Positions 43,251 to 52,808 of a stretch of 64,000 bases of DNA are shown here, piece after piece. Made by a program: the position numbers and the translations under genes. The stretch is from Acrocarpospora phusangensis. GTDB taxonomy: Bacteria; Actinomycetota; Actinomycetes; Streptosporangiales; Streptosporangiaceae. A model generated the notes under the pieces. It did not search any database and was not told the origin of the DNA. It was given only the letters and a program-made list of their open reading frames with translations. The stretch's first letter is position 1; each line of letters opens with the position of its first letter. The stretch lies in the NCBI RefSeq assembly GCF_016862995.1, contig NZ_BOOA01000011.1, positions 1 through 64,000 on the forward strand, read 5' to 3'.

Positions 43251-44443
43251 GCCTGGCTCCGGTCCCTGCTCCTGAGCGGGAAGCACCAGAGCAGGGCATC
43301 GGCGAAGATTCCTCGCCACCATGCGTAGTCGTGTCCGCCGGCGAACTCTCTGTAGAGGGTGTCGTAGCCCTTCCCGGTGAGCACGTGGTCCAGCCAGCGA
43401 CTGTGGGTGTTGGAGCTCTCCAGCTCACCAACGTCGTGGAAGATGCGGATCGGTGCCGTCTCCGCGGCCAGGTAGTCGGCGATCAGTGTCGGTACGGGAG
43501 TGCGGCGCAGCAGCTCACCTGACCCGGTGCCCCACGTGAGGTCAGGGTGGTACCCGCACGACGGGGACTGGAGGATGGCGTTGCCGAACGTCGCCGGGTG
43601 GTGGAGCGCTGTCCAGCCGGCGCACAGACCGCCGAAGCTCTCGCCGGCCAGCGCAACGTCACCGGGGTCCCGCGAGAGCGGATACCGGTGGTGGAGCCAC
43701 GGCAGCAGTTCCTGGACCAGCATCTGGGAGAACGCCGGGTTGCAGAGCAGCTCCTTGTCGCGCCGCGGCGCGGGCTGACCGACGAGGACCACCACGCAGG
43801 GCCGGACCAGTCCCGCCCGGACCAGGGCGTCACGAACGCTCGGCGCGCTGTGGTCCGGCGTACCGTCCAGGTGGATCACGAAGGGCAGTGCGCTCTCGTC
43901 CGAGAACTCCCCCGGGGGCATCGAGACCCAGATGCGGCGCTCGTCTCCCAGGAACTCGCTCGCCAGCACGGCGTTTTCCACTGCCGGGGTTGGCCGCGCT
44001 TCGGCCTGATCGAGCCAGGGCAACGGCACCGCGTCGGGCAGCACCGCCACCGAGGCCCCGGAGAACCGCTCCACCGAGCACTCCGAGAACCTCGGTGGCG
44101 GGTTGAACGGGTCCGGAACCCGTTCGCCCTCACCCGTCGGCCCACGTCGTGCGAACACGTACGAGAAGCGCAGGTCGGAACGCATCCGCAGGGTGAGAAC
44201 GCGGAACGGCGTCCCCGCCACCGAGGCGAACTCCGTGTCGATCGGGTTGAAGCCGATTCTGGGGCCGATCACCACCGAGAGGGTGACCGTCGTGTCGTCT
44301 CCGGGCTCGTCGACGAACGTCACCTCCACCTCGTCCGCGGAAACCCGCTCGACAAGCGGTGCACCCGTCTCCTCGAGATGTCGTCTGAACCTTTCCGGGC
44401 TCCACTCATCGGTCGACAGCTTCTCGACAAACGGATCAGCCAT
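43247..44443 (-). CDS. fes: enterochelin-esterase-like ferric siderophore hydrolase
   Basis: This 398-residue protein is of the Fes type. The N-terminal beta domain (FNPIDTEFASVAGTPFRVLTLRMRSDLRFSYVF) is followed by an esterase D-like alpha/beta hydrolase with the nucleophile elbow AGESFGGLCAGW, the conserved QSPSCGYHPD loop and the catalytic His in GGHDYAWWRG. Such enzymes cleave the ester backbone of imported ferric siderophores in the cytoplasm so that iron is released. It overlaps the ATPase gene by eight bases and the next ABC gene by four. The natural substrate (enterobactin-like tri-ester or another) is not determinable. Confidence 0.9.
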   Translation of the reverse strand: MADPFVEKLSTDEWSPERFRRHLEETGAPLVERVSADEVEVTFVDEPGDDTTVTLSVVIGPRIGFNPIDTEFASVAGTPFRVLTLRMRSDLRFSYVFARRGPTGEGERVPDPFNPPPRFSECSVERFSGASVAVLPDAVPLPWLDQAEARPTPAVENAVLASEFLGDERRIWVSMPPGEFSDESALPFVIHLDGTPDHSAPSVRDALVRAGLVRPCVVVLVGQPAPRRDKELLCNPAFSQMLVQELLPWLHHRYPLSRDPGDVALAGESFGGLCAGWTALHHPATFGNAILQSPSCGYHPDLTWGTGSGELLRRTPVPTLIADYLAAETAPIRIFHDVGELESSNTHSRWLDHVLTGKGYDTLYREFAGGHDYAWWRGIFADALLWCFPLRSRDRSQA

Positions 44444-45290
44444 TTCTCGCGCTCTCCACGTCGGTGTTGTCAGCGGACCTCTGTCGGGTTCGTTCGCGGC
44501 CGAGCGGCACCACCTGCGGGCTGCCGGCCACCGGGTCGGGCAGCACCAGGCAGCGCAGACCGAACACCTCCTCGACCAGTTCGGCCGTGACGACCTCCTC
44601 CGGAGTGCCCTCGGCCACCACGGCGCCGTCCTTCATGGCGATCAGGTGGGTGCCGTAGCGGGCAGCGTGGTTCAGGTCGTGCAGTACGGCGACCAGGGTG
44701 TGGCCGACGTGGTGCAGGTCGGTGAACAGCTCCATCAGCTCGATCTGGTGGGTGATGTCGAGGAAGGTGGTCGGTTCATCGAGCAGCATGATGCCGGTGT
44801 GCTGCGCGAGCGCCATCGCCACCCACACGCGCTGGCGCTGCCCGCCCGACAGCTCGTCCACCAGGCGCCCGGACAGGTCGGTGACCGAGGTCTGGTGCAT
44901 CGCCCTGAGCACGGCCTGCTCGTCGTCCTCGGTCCACTGCCGGATGAACCCCTGGTGGGGGTACCGTCCCCGGGCCACCAGGTCGGCGACGGTGATCCCG
45001 TCCGGGGCGATCGAGGTCTGCGGCAGCAGTCCGACCCGCCGCGCCACCTCTTTGGTCTTGTAGGAGTTGATGTCGGCGCCGTCGAGGACGACCTGCCCGG
45101 CCGACAGCTTCAGCAGCCGGGACAGGCCGCGCAGCAGGGTGGACTTGCCGCACGCGTTCGGGCCGACGATGACCGTGAACGACTCGTCGGGGATCGCCAC
45201 CGAGAGATGCTCGGAGATGATCCGCTTGTCGTAGCCGATCGTCGCCGACTCCACACGGAGGCGCGCGGTGTCAGGCGGGGTCGCGCTCAT
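44436..45290 (-). CDS. ferric siderophore ABC importer, ATPase
   Basis: This 284-residue FecE/FepC-type ATPase powers siderophore import. It has Walker A GPNACGKST at 43-51, signature LSGGQRQR, Walker B IMLLDEPTTFLD and the H-loop HDLNHA. The ATG at 45290 overlaps the stop of the upstream permease (ATGA). It works with the two FecCD permeases and the lipoprotein encoded upstream. Confidence 0.95.
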   Translation of the reverse strand: MSATPPDTARLRVESATIGYDKRIISEHLSVAIPDESFTVIVGPNACGKSTLLRGLSRLLKLSAGQVVLDGADINSYKTKEVARRVGLLPQTSIAPDGITVADLVARGRYPHQGFIRQWTEDDEQAVLRAMHQTSVTDLSGRLVDELSGGQRQRVWVAMALAQHTGIMLLDEPTTFLDITHQIELMELFTDLHHVGHTLVAVLHDLNHAARYGTHLIAMKDGAVVAEGTPEEVVTAELVEEVFGLRCLVLPDPVAGSPQVVPLGRERTRQRSADNTDVESARNG

Positions 45291-46345
45291 AGGCGTCTCC
45301 TGGCTTCGGTGAACAGCAGGTATCCGAGGTAGCCGCCGCCGAGCACGACGGTGATGATGCCGACCGGCAGCGGGGTGGGAGCGACGTGCTGGGCGAGGTA
45401 GTCCGACGCCAGGCACAGCAGCGCGCCGACGAAGGCGGCGGGGGCGAGGGTGATCCCGGCGGTGCGGGCGAGCCGGCGTGCGATCTGCGGGGTGACCAGG
45501 GAGATGAACGCGATCGGCCCCGACGCGGCCGTGACCGTCGCCGTCAGCGCCACTCCCACCAGGATCAGGCCGAGGCGTGCGGGCCAGACCCGTACCCCTT
45601 GCGAGGCGGCCGCGTCGTCACCCAGCTCCATCTGCCGCATCGGCCGGCTCAACATCCCGGCCAGCAGCAGGAGTACGGCGATGCAGGCGCCGCCGATGAC
45701 GACCTGGTCCCAGGACACGCCGTTGAGTGACCCGGCGCCCCACGCGGCCGCGGACATCGCCTGGTCCAGGTCGGCCATGAGGATCAGCCAGGTGTTGAGC
45801 GACCCGAGCATCGCCGAGACGCCGATGCCGACGATGATCAGCCGGAACCCCTGCGCCCCTCGCCGGTAGGCGAGCACGTACACGGCCACGGCGGTGGCCA
45901 TCCCGCCCAGCAACGCCCCGCCGACCAGCTGCACGTAGGTGCCGTTGACGACCAGGATCACGATCAGCGCGCCGGTGTAGGAGCCGTGGGAGAACCCGAT
46001 GATGCCGGGGTCGGCGAGAGGGTTGCGCAACAGTGACTGGAAGACCGCCCCGCTCACCCCCAGAGCCGCGCCGAACACCAGCGCCGCGGCCACCCGGGGC
46101 AGCCGCCACTCGACGACGATGTCGTGGACGATGCCGGTCTCCCGGCCGGTCAGCGCGGAGAGCACCTGCCCGGGACTCAGCGGGTACGAGCCGGTCATCA
46201 GCGCGAGCACCGCCGTACCGGCGACCGCGACCGCGAGCACCGCGCAGACGACGACCGAGCGCCACTGGAGCCGTACCGCGATCCGCCGGCGCCGCAGCAC
46301 CAGCACCCGCCGCCCGAAGTCCACTTGGGGAATGCGCGTGCTCAC
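45287..46345 (-). CDS. ferric siderophore ABC importer, permease 2
   Basis: This is a 352-residue FecCD-family permease with about ten transmembrane helices. Conserved features are GAALGVSGAVFQSLLRNPLADPGIIGFSHG and the ATPase-contact helix SGPIAFISLVTPQIARRL. The GTG start overlaps the stop of the first permease gene (GTGA). It forms the membrane channel with the partner permease for a ferric siderophore. Confidence 0.94.
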   Translation of the reverse strand: MSTRIPQVDFGRRVLVLRRRRIAVRLQWRSVVVCAVLAVAVAGTAVLALMTGSYPLSPGQVLSALTGRETGIVHDIVVEWRLPRVAAALVFGAALGVSGAVFQSLLRNPLADPGIIGFSHGSYTGALIVILVVNGTYVQLVGGALLGGMATAVAVYVLAYRRGAQGFRLIIVGIGVSAMLGSLNTWLILMADLDQAMSAAAWGAGSLNGVSWDQVVIGGACIAVLLLLAGMLSRPMRQMELGDDAAASQGVRVWPARLGLILVGVALTATVTAASGPIAFISLVTPQIARRLARTAGITLAPAAFVGALLCLASDYLAQHVAPTPLPVGIITVVLGGGYLGYLLFTEARRRL

Positions 46346-47385
46346 AGTCCGCTCGCCTTCTTCCGCCGCACCAGCGCGACGAGAACGGGACCGCCGACGA
46401 AGGCGGTGACGACACCCACGGGGATCTCGGCGGGCCGCATCACGACCCGCCCGAGGATGTCGGAGACCAGCAGCAGGCTCGGGGCGAGGAGGATGCTGTA
46501 AGCGAAGATCCAGCGTTGGTGCGGGCCGACGATCCAGCGGGCCACGTGCGGCACCATGAGTCCGACGAATCCGATGGGTCCGGCGATCGCGGTGGCGCCA
46601 CCGGCAAGGAGAGTGAGTGCGATCACCGCGAGCACACGGGTGCGTACCACCCGGACCCCTTGGGCGACCGCCAGCTCGTCACCCAGAGCCAGAGCGTTGA
46701 GCGGGCCCGACACCGCGAAGGCCAGGATGAGTGCCACCGCGAAGTACGGCAGGATCGGCCACACGACCTCGAGTGGGCGACCCACGATCGACCCGGCGTT
46801 CCAGTACCGCATCGCGTCGAAGGCGTCCGGGTTGGTCAGCTGGAGCGCCTCTCTGGCGCCGCCGAGCACGGCGCCGACGCAGACCCCGGCGAGCACCATG
46901 ACCACCGGCGAGGAGCCCTGCCGTGTCGACCCGAGGGCGAGCACCAGGAGCGTGACGATCAGTGCCCCCCCGAACGCGAACCACATGTAGCCCTGGGCGT
47001 CGCGGACGCCGAGCAAGCCCACGGCGGCCGTCACCGCGAAGGACGCACCGGCGTGGACGCCGAGGACACCCGGATCGGCCAGGGGATTGCGGGTGAGCGA
47101 CTGGATCAACGCGCCGGACAAACCGAGGGCGACGCCGACGACCAGACCCGCGATCGTGCGCGGCAGCCGGAAGTCGCGGATGGCGAACTGGTCGATGTCG
47201 GCCGAGGAGTGGAACAGCGCGTCCCACACCACTGACGGCGCGATCGCCGTCGACCCGATCATGACACTCAGCACCAGCAGGACCACCAGCACCACCAGCG
47301 CGACGACCAGGCCGAACAGACGACGACGCGGTCCGGGCGCCGTCTCGGTGCCCGGACCGTCCTGCCGCAGAGCGAGGGCTGTCAC
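46342..47385 (-). CDS. ferric siderophore ABC importer, permease 1
   Basis: This is a 347-residue FecCD permease with the motifs GVALGLSGALIQSLTRNPLADPGVLGVHAG and AGPIGFVGLMVPHVARWIVG. It has a long cytosolic N-terminus and about ten transmembrane helices. The GTG overlaps the stop of the binding-protein gene. It pairs with permease 2 as a heterodimer. Confidence 0.94.
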   Translation of the reverse strand: MTALALRQDGPGTETAPGPRRRLFGLVVALVVLVVLLVLSVMIGSTAIAPSVVWDALFHSSADIDQFAIRDFRLPRTIAGLVVGVALGLSGALIQSLTRNPLADPGVLGVHAGASFAVTAAVGLLGVRDAQGYMWFAFGGALIVTLLVLALGSTRQGSSPVVMVLAGVCVGAVLGGAREALQLTNPDAFDAMRYWNAGSIVGRPLEVVWPILPYFAVALILAFAVSGPLNALALGDELAVAQGVRVVRTRVLAVIALTLLAGGATAIAGPIGFVGLMVPHVARWIVGPHQRWIFAYSILLAPSLLLVSDILGRVVMRPAEIPVGVVTAFVGGPVLVALVRRKKASGL

Positions 47386-48392
47386 TTCTCGGCTGGGAGG
47401 GTCGCCAGCGCGCTGTCGAGCGAGTCCAGGTACCGGATGACGGGCCCGTAGGAGTTGTTGCCGGGGCAGAAGACTCCCAGCGCGCGACCGGAGCTCACGG
47501 CAGGCAGCGCCTTCCAGGTGTTGGTCTCGACCACCGGCACGAAGGGCTCTGTCGGCTGGCCCTCGGCGTCGACGGGGTAGGTGATCACGTCGTACTTGGA
47601 CAGCTCACCGATCTGCTCGAACGGCAAGGACTCGTAGGCCAAGGGGTCCTTGCCCTCGGCCGCCTCGGGGAGGTCCAGGCCGACGTCGTCCCGGGCAATC
47701 TCGGAGCAACCGATGTCCGCGATGTAGAACGTTCCGGGATCGCTCCAGTCTCCGCGGGAGACGTCGACGAACGAGGTGCCGTCGATGATCTTGCCGTAGG
47801 CCGCCTGAATCTTGGCGACCTTTTCCTTGAACTCCGCCTTCTGCCGGCTGAGCGCATCCGCGACGTTGCCGGCCTCCGCGATCGCGTCGGCGAAGGCCTT
47901 CCACTCGGTGTCGAGCCCCCAGAACACGGTCGGGGCGATCGCCTCGAGTCGCTTGCCGACCTTGTCCCAGTCACTTGAGTGGAACTGGACCAGGATGAGG
48001 TCCGGCTTGAGGCCGGCGAGCTTCTCGAGGTCTACCTCACCACCGCTGCTGCCGACAATCTCGGCCGCCTCGTACACAGTTCTCTGTCCCTCCGGCAGCA
48101 CGTCGAGGTCGGAGGCAGACACCTCGGTGACGCCCACTGGCTCGCCACCCAGATCGATGAAGGGGAGGTTCGTGTTGCCGATCGTGACGATCCGCTGGGG
48201 GTCGACGGGAACCTCGATGGTGCCGTTCTCGGCCTTCACACTGCGGGTCTCGGCGGCCTTGACGCTGCGGGTCTCCGCGGCCTTGACGCCGGTGTCGTCG
48301 CCGTCACCGCCACAGGCGGTGAGGGCGAGCGACGCGCTCATCAGCGCGGCGGCAAGGGCTGCGCCGCGCCTCATCAAGGGGGTGTTGCTCAT
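47382..48392 (-). CDS. siderophore-binding lipoprotein (FecB/FepB type)
   Basis: This 336-residue protein begins with a lipoprotein signal (lipobox LTAC, Cys27) and is therefore tethered outside the membrane. The periplasmic-binding domain of class III follows: RIVTIGNTNLPFIDLGGEPVGVTE, LKPDLILVQFHSSDWDKVGKRLEAIAPTVF and a long linking helix. Between lipid anchor and domain there is a short tandem repeat, VKAAETRS twice plus VKAE (36-55), probably a flexible spacer. The ATG at 48392 lies 41 bases after the SIP-methyltransferase stop. It should capture the ferric siderophore and pass it to the FecCD permeases. Confidence 0.94.
   Translation of the reverse strand: MSNTPLMRRGAALAAALMSASLALTACGGDGDDTGVKAAETRSVKAAETRSVKAENGTIEVPVDPQRIVTIGNTNLPFIDLGGEPVGVTEVSASDLDVLPEGQRTVYEAAEIVGSSGGEVDLEKLAGLKPDLILVQFHSSDWDKVGKRLEAIAPTVFWGLDTEWKAFADAIAEAGNVADALSRQKAEFKEKVAKIQAAYGKIIDGTSFVDVSRGDWSDPGTFYIADIGCSEIARDDVGLDLPEAAEGKDPLAYESLPFEQIGELSKYDVITYPVDAEGQPTEPFVPVVETNTWKALPAVSSGRALGVFCPGNNSYGPVIRYLDSLDSALATLPAEK
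48233..48290 (-). repeat. 24-bp tandem repeat in the binding-protein gene
   Basis: Two and a half copies of a 24-base unit encode the spacer VKAAETRS-VKAAETRS-VKAE. The copies are nearly identical at the DNA level, so the number may vary between strains. Confidence 0.8.
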
Positions 48393-48433
48393 GGGGTGTT
48401 CTCTTCTTTCTCTTCTTCTCGGGGTGGAGAGGT

Positions 48434-50299
48434 TCAGCCGGCGGTGGAGCGGAGGAGTTCGTGGACGGTGGCGCCCAGGCCGACGGTCTGCGCCGACCTG
48501 CGCGTGAGGCCGGCCCGGGCGATGACGGCGTCCAGCTCCGCCGCGGTGCGAAGGCCGGAGCCGTGGCATACCAGGCCGATCAGGTCTTCCTCGCCGTCGT
48601 GCTCGTCGAGGTCGTCAATGTCGAAGACCTCCTCGATCAGCAGCACTCGGCCGCCGGGGGCGAGGTTCTCGGCTGCCCGGCGTAGTGCGTGAGCGGCGTC
48701 GGCGTCGGGCAGGGTCTTGAAGGCGCGGCTGATGAGCACGGCGTCGGCTGCTGGGCTGGGCTCGAAGACGGACTGCTCCAGCACGCTGACCCGCGTGCGT
48801 TGCCGCTCGTCGGGAATCGTGGCGGGCAGGTCGCGGCGTAGCCAGTCGGCCTGGGCGGGCAGGGCGCAGATCGTCACGCGCAGGCTTTCGTGGGCTGCGA
48901 CGTACTCACGGGCGTGGGCGCCGGCACCACCGGAGTGGATCACCAGGTGCTGGACTCCGGCGAGCAGGTCGGACGTGGCGATCGGTTCGGCCAGTGCGGG
49001 CTGGAACTTCGCCAGGCGCTCCAGGTGACGGTCCTCGTAGTCCTGCTCGGCTCGCACGTCGGCAAAGGTCTGGCCGGTGACCGAGGCGTAGGCGGGCCGG
49101 CCGGTGCGGACCGACTCCGTGAGGCCGTGGATCCCGAGCATCTCGCGACCGACCACCCCAGCGGAGTGGAGCCGGTCGGCGATGAACTCGAGAGTGAGGA
49201 CGTCACCGATCGGCGTCAGGGCGTAGTGACACGGTTCTGTCTCGGTCACCACGTCCAGGGCGTGCAGGTAACGCAGCAGCTTGCCCAGAGCGCGCTCGTC
49301 GGCGCCGGCCTTGGCGGCCAGTTCGGTCACACTGGTCACGCCGCGGGAGATCAGATCGGGAACGCCCAGCTCGACGGCGGTACGGATCGCGATCGGCGCG
49401 ACAAGCTCGGTCAGGTCGTGGAGCTTCTGGAACGGGGTGACCGTCCGCTCCGGGTCGGGCACCGCCCCGTCGGTCTCCAGGACGACGACCTCGGAGCGAC
49501 GCCAGTAGCCGGCGAAGTCGATGTCCTCCTTGGGCACGCCACGGTCCTCGACCAGGTGCCGGCGGATGTCCCGTACGGCCGTGTGCTCGCCGGCCAGCCA
49601 CGCGAACGCCTGGCCCGACCACCACTCCGCACCGCGGACGGCCTCGGTGAGCGGCGACACGGTCCCGGCAGTTACGCCGCGGCGGACCAGCCACGTCACG
49701 TCCACCCCGGGCAGCTCGCGCAGCTCCTGGCGGTGGGCGTCCTCGGCGATCTCGATGAACACCTGCGCCCGGGCGTCGGGCGGGAGCTCGTCGAGCAGGC
49801 GGCCGATCGCGGGGAGCGCGGTGTCGTCGCCTGCCACGAGCAACCAGTCGGCGCCGGCCGGGAACGCCTTGGACGTGCTCGGGCCGCTGAGGTGGATCCG
49901 GTCACCCGGCTGGGCGCGATAGGCCCACGTCGTTCCCGCGCCCACCCCGTGCTTGACGAAGTCCACGTCCAGCTCGCCGGCCTCGGGGTCCCACCGGCGA
50001 ACCGTGTAGGCCCTCGACAGCGGTCGAGGGTTCCTGGGCACGATCAACTTGGCCTCACCCTGGACCGGGAGCACCGGATCGCGCTGACCTGGGTACGGGA
50101 AGTAGATCCCGAGGTCGTCGTCGAAGCCCGAGGACTCGAAGGCTGGCCGCGCGAAGCCGTCCGCAGTGGTGAAGGTACGCAACTGTTCGCCGCTCAGCGT
50201 GACCCGCCGCATCCCCGGGGTGATGTCGACAGTCCGGACCACCTCGACCTCACGCAGGGTCGGCGGGTGCACGGTGAGCCGGCGCGAGGTCTTGGGCAT
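48434..50299 (-). CDS. siderophore-interacting protein fused to an O-methyltransferase-like domain
   Basis: This is a 621-residue two-domain protein. Residues 1-275 are a siderophore-interacting (SIP/ViuB) flavin reductase: FAD motif RAYTVRR (96-102), AGDDTALPAI (156-165), AGEHTAVRDIRRHL (236-249) and the closing DFAGYWR (261-267). They should reduce the ferric siderophore. Residues 285-621 resemble plant-type O-methyltransferases: dimerisation helices (ELVAPIAIRTAVELGVPDLI), then a SAM fold whose glycine loop reads VIHSGGAGA (453-461), not DxGGGxG, and ALRRAAENLAPGGRVLLIEEV later. The missing loop Asp makes catalysis uncertain. It is the first gene of the iron operon. Such a fusion is unusual. 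Confidence 0.88.
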   Translation of the reverse strand: MPKTSRRLTVHPPTLREVEVVRTVDITPGMRRVTLSGEQLRTFTTADGFARPAFESSGFDDDLGIYFPYPGQRDPVLPVQGEAKLIVPRNPRPLSRAYTVRRWDPEAGELDVDFVKHGVGAGTTWAYRAQPGDRIHLSGPSTSKAFPAGADWLLVAGDDTALPAIGRLLDELPPDARAQVFIEIAEDAHRQELRELPGVDVTWLVRRGVTAGTVSPLTEAVRGAEWWSGQAFAWLAGEHTAVRDIRRHLVEDRGVPKEDIDFAGYWRRSEVVVLETDGAVPDPERTVTPFQKLHDLTELVAPIAIRTAVELGVPDLISRGVTSVTELAAKAGADERALGKLLRYLHALDVVTETEPCHYALTPIGDVLTLEFIADRLHSAGVVGREMLGIHGLTESVRTGRPAYASVTGQTFADVRAEQDYEDRHLERLAKFQPALAEPIATSDLLAGVQHLVIHSGGAGAHAREYVAAHESLRVTICALPAQADWLRRDLPATIPDERQRTRVSVLEQSVFEPSPAADAVLISRAFKTLPDADAAHALRRAAENLAPGGRVLLIEEVFDIDDLDEHDGEEDLIGLVCHGSGLRTAAELDAVIARAGLTRRSAQTVGLGATVHELLRSTAG

Positions 50300-50365
50300 G
50301 CGGGAACCGAACTTTCCGGTCGTTTCGAGGGCAGGAGCCGCACGCCTGCATCGGGAGGGCGCGCA

Positions 50366-50392
50366 CAGGTAAGGTTAGGTTAACCTTACCTG
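50366..50392. promoter_or_regulatory. iron box (IdeR/DmdR1-type operator)
   Basis: CAGGTAAGGTT, five bases, AACCTTACCTG is a perfect 11-bp inverted repeat. Its core (TAAGGTTAGGTTAACC...) matches the IdeR/DmdR operator TTAGGTTAGSCTAACCTAA closely. It lies 67 bases before the siderophore operon and 35 bases before the divergent AraC gene, so iron-loaded IdeR/DmdR would shut both off. Confidence 0.88.
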
Positions 50393-50426
50393 CAATGGTG
50401 TGCGCAGACTGCCGTATGGTTAGGAC

Positions 50427-52034
50427 GTGGTGGTGCCCTCGTCGTTCGCCGCGGGCGCCGGCGACCCGCCGCCGATTCCGGGCGCGCGGTTGCGTTCGGC
50501 AGACGCGCCCGTTCGACCGCTGCTGCTCTGGGTTCGCACTGGCGCGGCGCACGTGCGCCTCGACGGCGGGCCGGTGCTCCACCTCAAGGCCGGCGAAGGC
50601 GCCTGGATTCCCGCAGACGGCTGGGCAGAGCGGGCGATCACCACTGAGCCAGGCACTGTCGCCTTCCCGCTGTGGCCCCACGCCAGCGTCGGCGCTTGGG
50701 GGTTGTCGGAACTGACGCGGTTCGACGTTCCCAGTGGCTGGCAGGACTGGTTGATCCAGCTCTTCAACCTGCAGGTCACTCCGTTCAGCGGGCGCGGATA
50801 CTCCCCCGAGGTGATCGAGGAACTCCTTCGGCGTCCTGGCTCGCGCTCGCCGGCGCCCGTCGAGGTCGGGCGAAATTCGAGTTCAGAGGGATTCGCCTCG
50901 CCGGCGATGCCACGAGCCCGCGGCGCCAGAGCAGTCGCCGAGGAACTGATTCGCGACCCCGCGCTTGACCTCACGGTCGAGCAATGGGCGTCGCGGGTGC
51001 TCTCCAGCGCGCGCACTCTTCGCCGTGACTTCCTCGCCGACACCGGGCTCACGTTCGAGCGGTGGCGGCTGCTCTGCCGACTCGGCGCCGCCGTGAAGTT
51101 CCTCGCCGCCGGTTACGACATGGACCAGGTGGCCGCTCGAGTGGGCTTCGCCAGCCGCAACGGCCTCACGCGGGCCTTCAAGGGACGGTTCGGACTGACC
51201 CCCCACGAGTTCGGACGGGAGCTCTCCGCCCGACCCGGCGCCGGTGGGCTGACGCAACGGGCAGCGGCGGCGCGGCAGACCGGCGACCTGATCCGGATGA
51301 TGCGCAAGATGGACGCTCCCGCTGCGCCTGAGATGCTGCCCGCGGCCAGCACGCCGTCGCATACCAACGACATCCACGTCCTCAGCTGGATGTATCGAGG
51401 CAGCGGGTACCTGGACATCGGCGACCAGCGCTACGAGCGGGAGCGAGGGGTAGCGACCTGGATCCCCGCAGGAATGGAGCATGTCACCGGCCTCCGCGAG
51501 AACTCCGTCTCCCTGCCGCTGGGCAACGCGAGCACCGGCGACCTCCAACTGACAGTGCCGCTGCAGGTGCGGTTCTCGCCTGCGTGGGACGACTACTTGA
51601 TGTTCTGCTCGATCAGTGCCCGGTCCGGACTGCGTCCCGACGACCACAACCCCCACCGCATCCTCGACCTGTTCGCGGAACAGGTCGCCGCGCAGCGAGC
51701 GCTGTCGGTGCCGATGCCCACCAATCCGCGCGCGCGTGCTGTCGCGATGGAGTGCTTGCGCCGTATCGGCGAGCCTGGCGGGACACATGATCTTGATGTC
51801 CGCGCTGAGATCCACCGTGCCTTCCGCGACGAGACAGGTATGACACTGGGTCGCTGGCGCTATGCCGCCCGCATGCGCATCGCTCGCGACCTGCTCGCCG
51901 GGGGTGCCCCGCCCAGCGCCGTCGCGCGCCGGGTCGGGTACGCCCACCTACCCACGTTCAGCGCCGCCTTCTCCCGCTTCCACGGACTGTCTCCGCGCGA
52001 CTACCAGCAGCGCGAGTCTGAGCGGAACCAGTAG
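50427..52034 (+). CDS. double-module AraC-family regulator
   Basis: This 535-residue regulator consists of two complete AraC-like units in tandem. Unit one has a cupin-like sensor (about 30-115) and an HTH_18 domain (about 165-265, DLTVEQWASRVLSSARTLRRDFLADTGLTFERWR...VAARVGFASRNGLTRAFKGRFGLTPHEF). Unit two has a second cupin (about 315-400) and a second HTH (about 430-528, FRDETGMTLGRWRYAARMRIARDLLAGG...VARRVGYAHLPTFSAAFSRFHGLSPRDY). Normal AraC proteins have one unit of 250-320 residues. The GTG start follows TATGGT by six bases, so the mRNA is probably leaderless. It lies opposite the siderophore operon across the iron box and is its likely activator, perhaps sensing the siderophore. Confidence 0.88.
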   Translation: MVVPSSFAAGAGDPPPIPGARLRSADAPVRPLLLWVRTGAAHVRLDGGPVLHLKAGEGAWIPADGWAERAITTEPGTVAFPLWPHASVGAWGLSELTRFDVPSGWQDWLIQLFNLQVTPFSGRGYSPEVIEELLRRPGSRSPAPVEVGRNSSSEGFASPAMPRARGARAVAEELIRDPALDLTVEQWASRVLSSARTLRRDFLADTGLTFERWRLLCRLGAAVKFLAAGYDMDQVAARVGFASRNGLTRAFKGRFGLTPHEFGRELSARPGAGGLTQRAAAARQTGDLIRMMRKMDAPAAPEMLPAASTPSHTNDIHVLSWMYRGSGYLDIGDQRYERERGVATWIPAGMEHVTGLRENSVSLPLGNASTGDLQLTVPLQVRFSPAWDDYLMFCSISARSGLRPDDHNPHRILDLFAEQVAAQRALSVPMPTNPRARAVAMECLRRIGEPGGTHDLDVRAEIHRAFRDETGMTLGRWRYAARMRIARDLLAGGAPPSAVARRVGYAHLPTFSAAFSRFHGLSPRDYQQRESERNQ

Positions 52035-52132
52035 CTGCGGGGCCCGAGGATCCCATGTCGCGGCGCCGGCGCGAGACCGCCTCGCCGGGATCCTGTGCGA
52101 CGAGATCACACATGGTGTCGCAGTCGTTCTCA

Positions 52133-52808
<676 letters not shown>

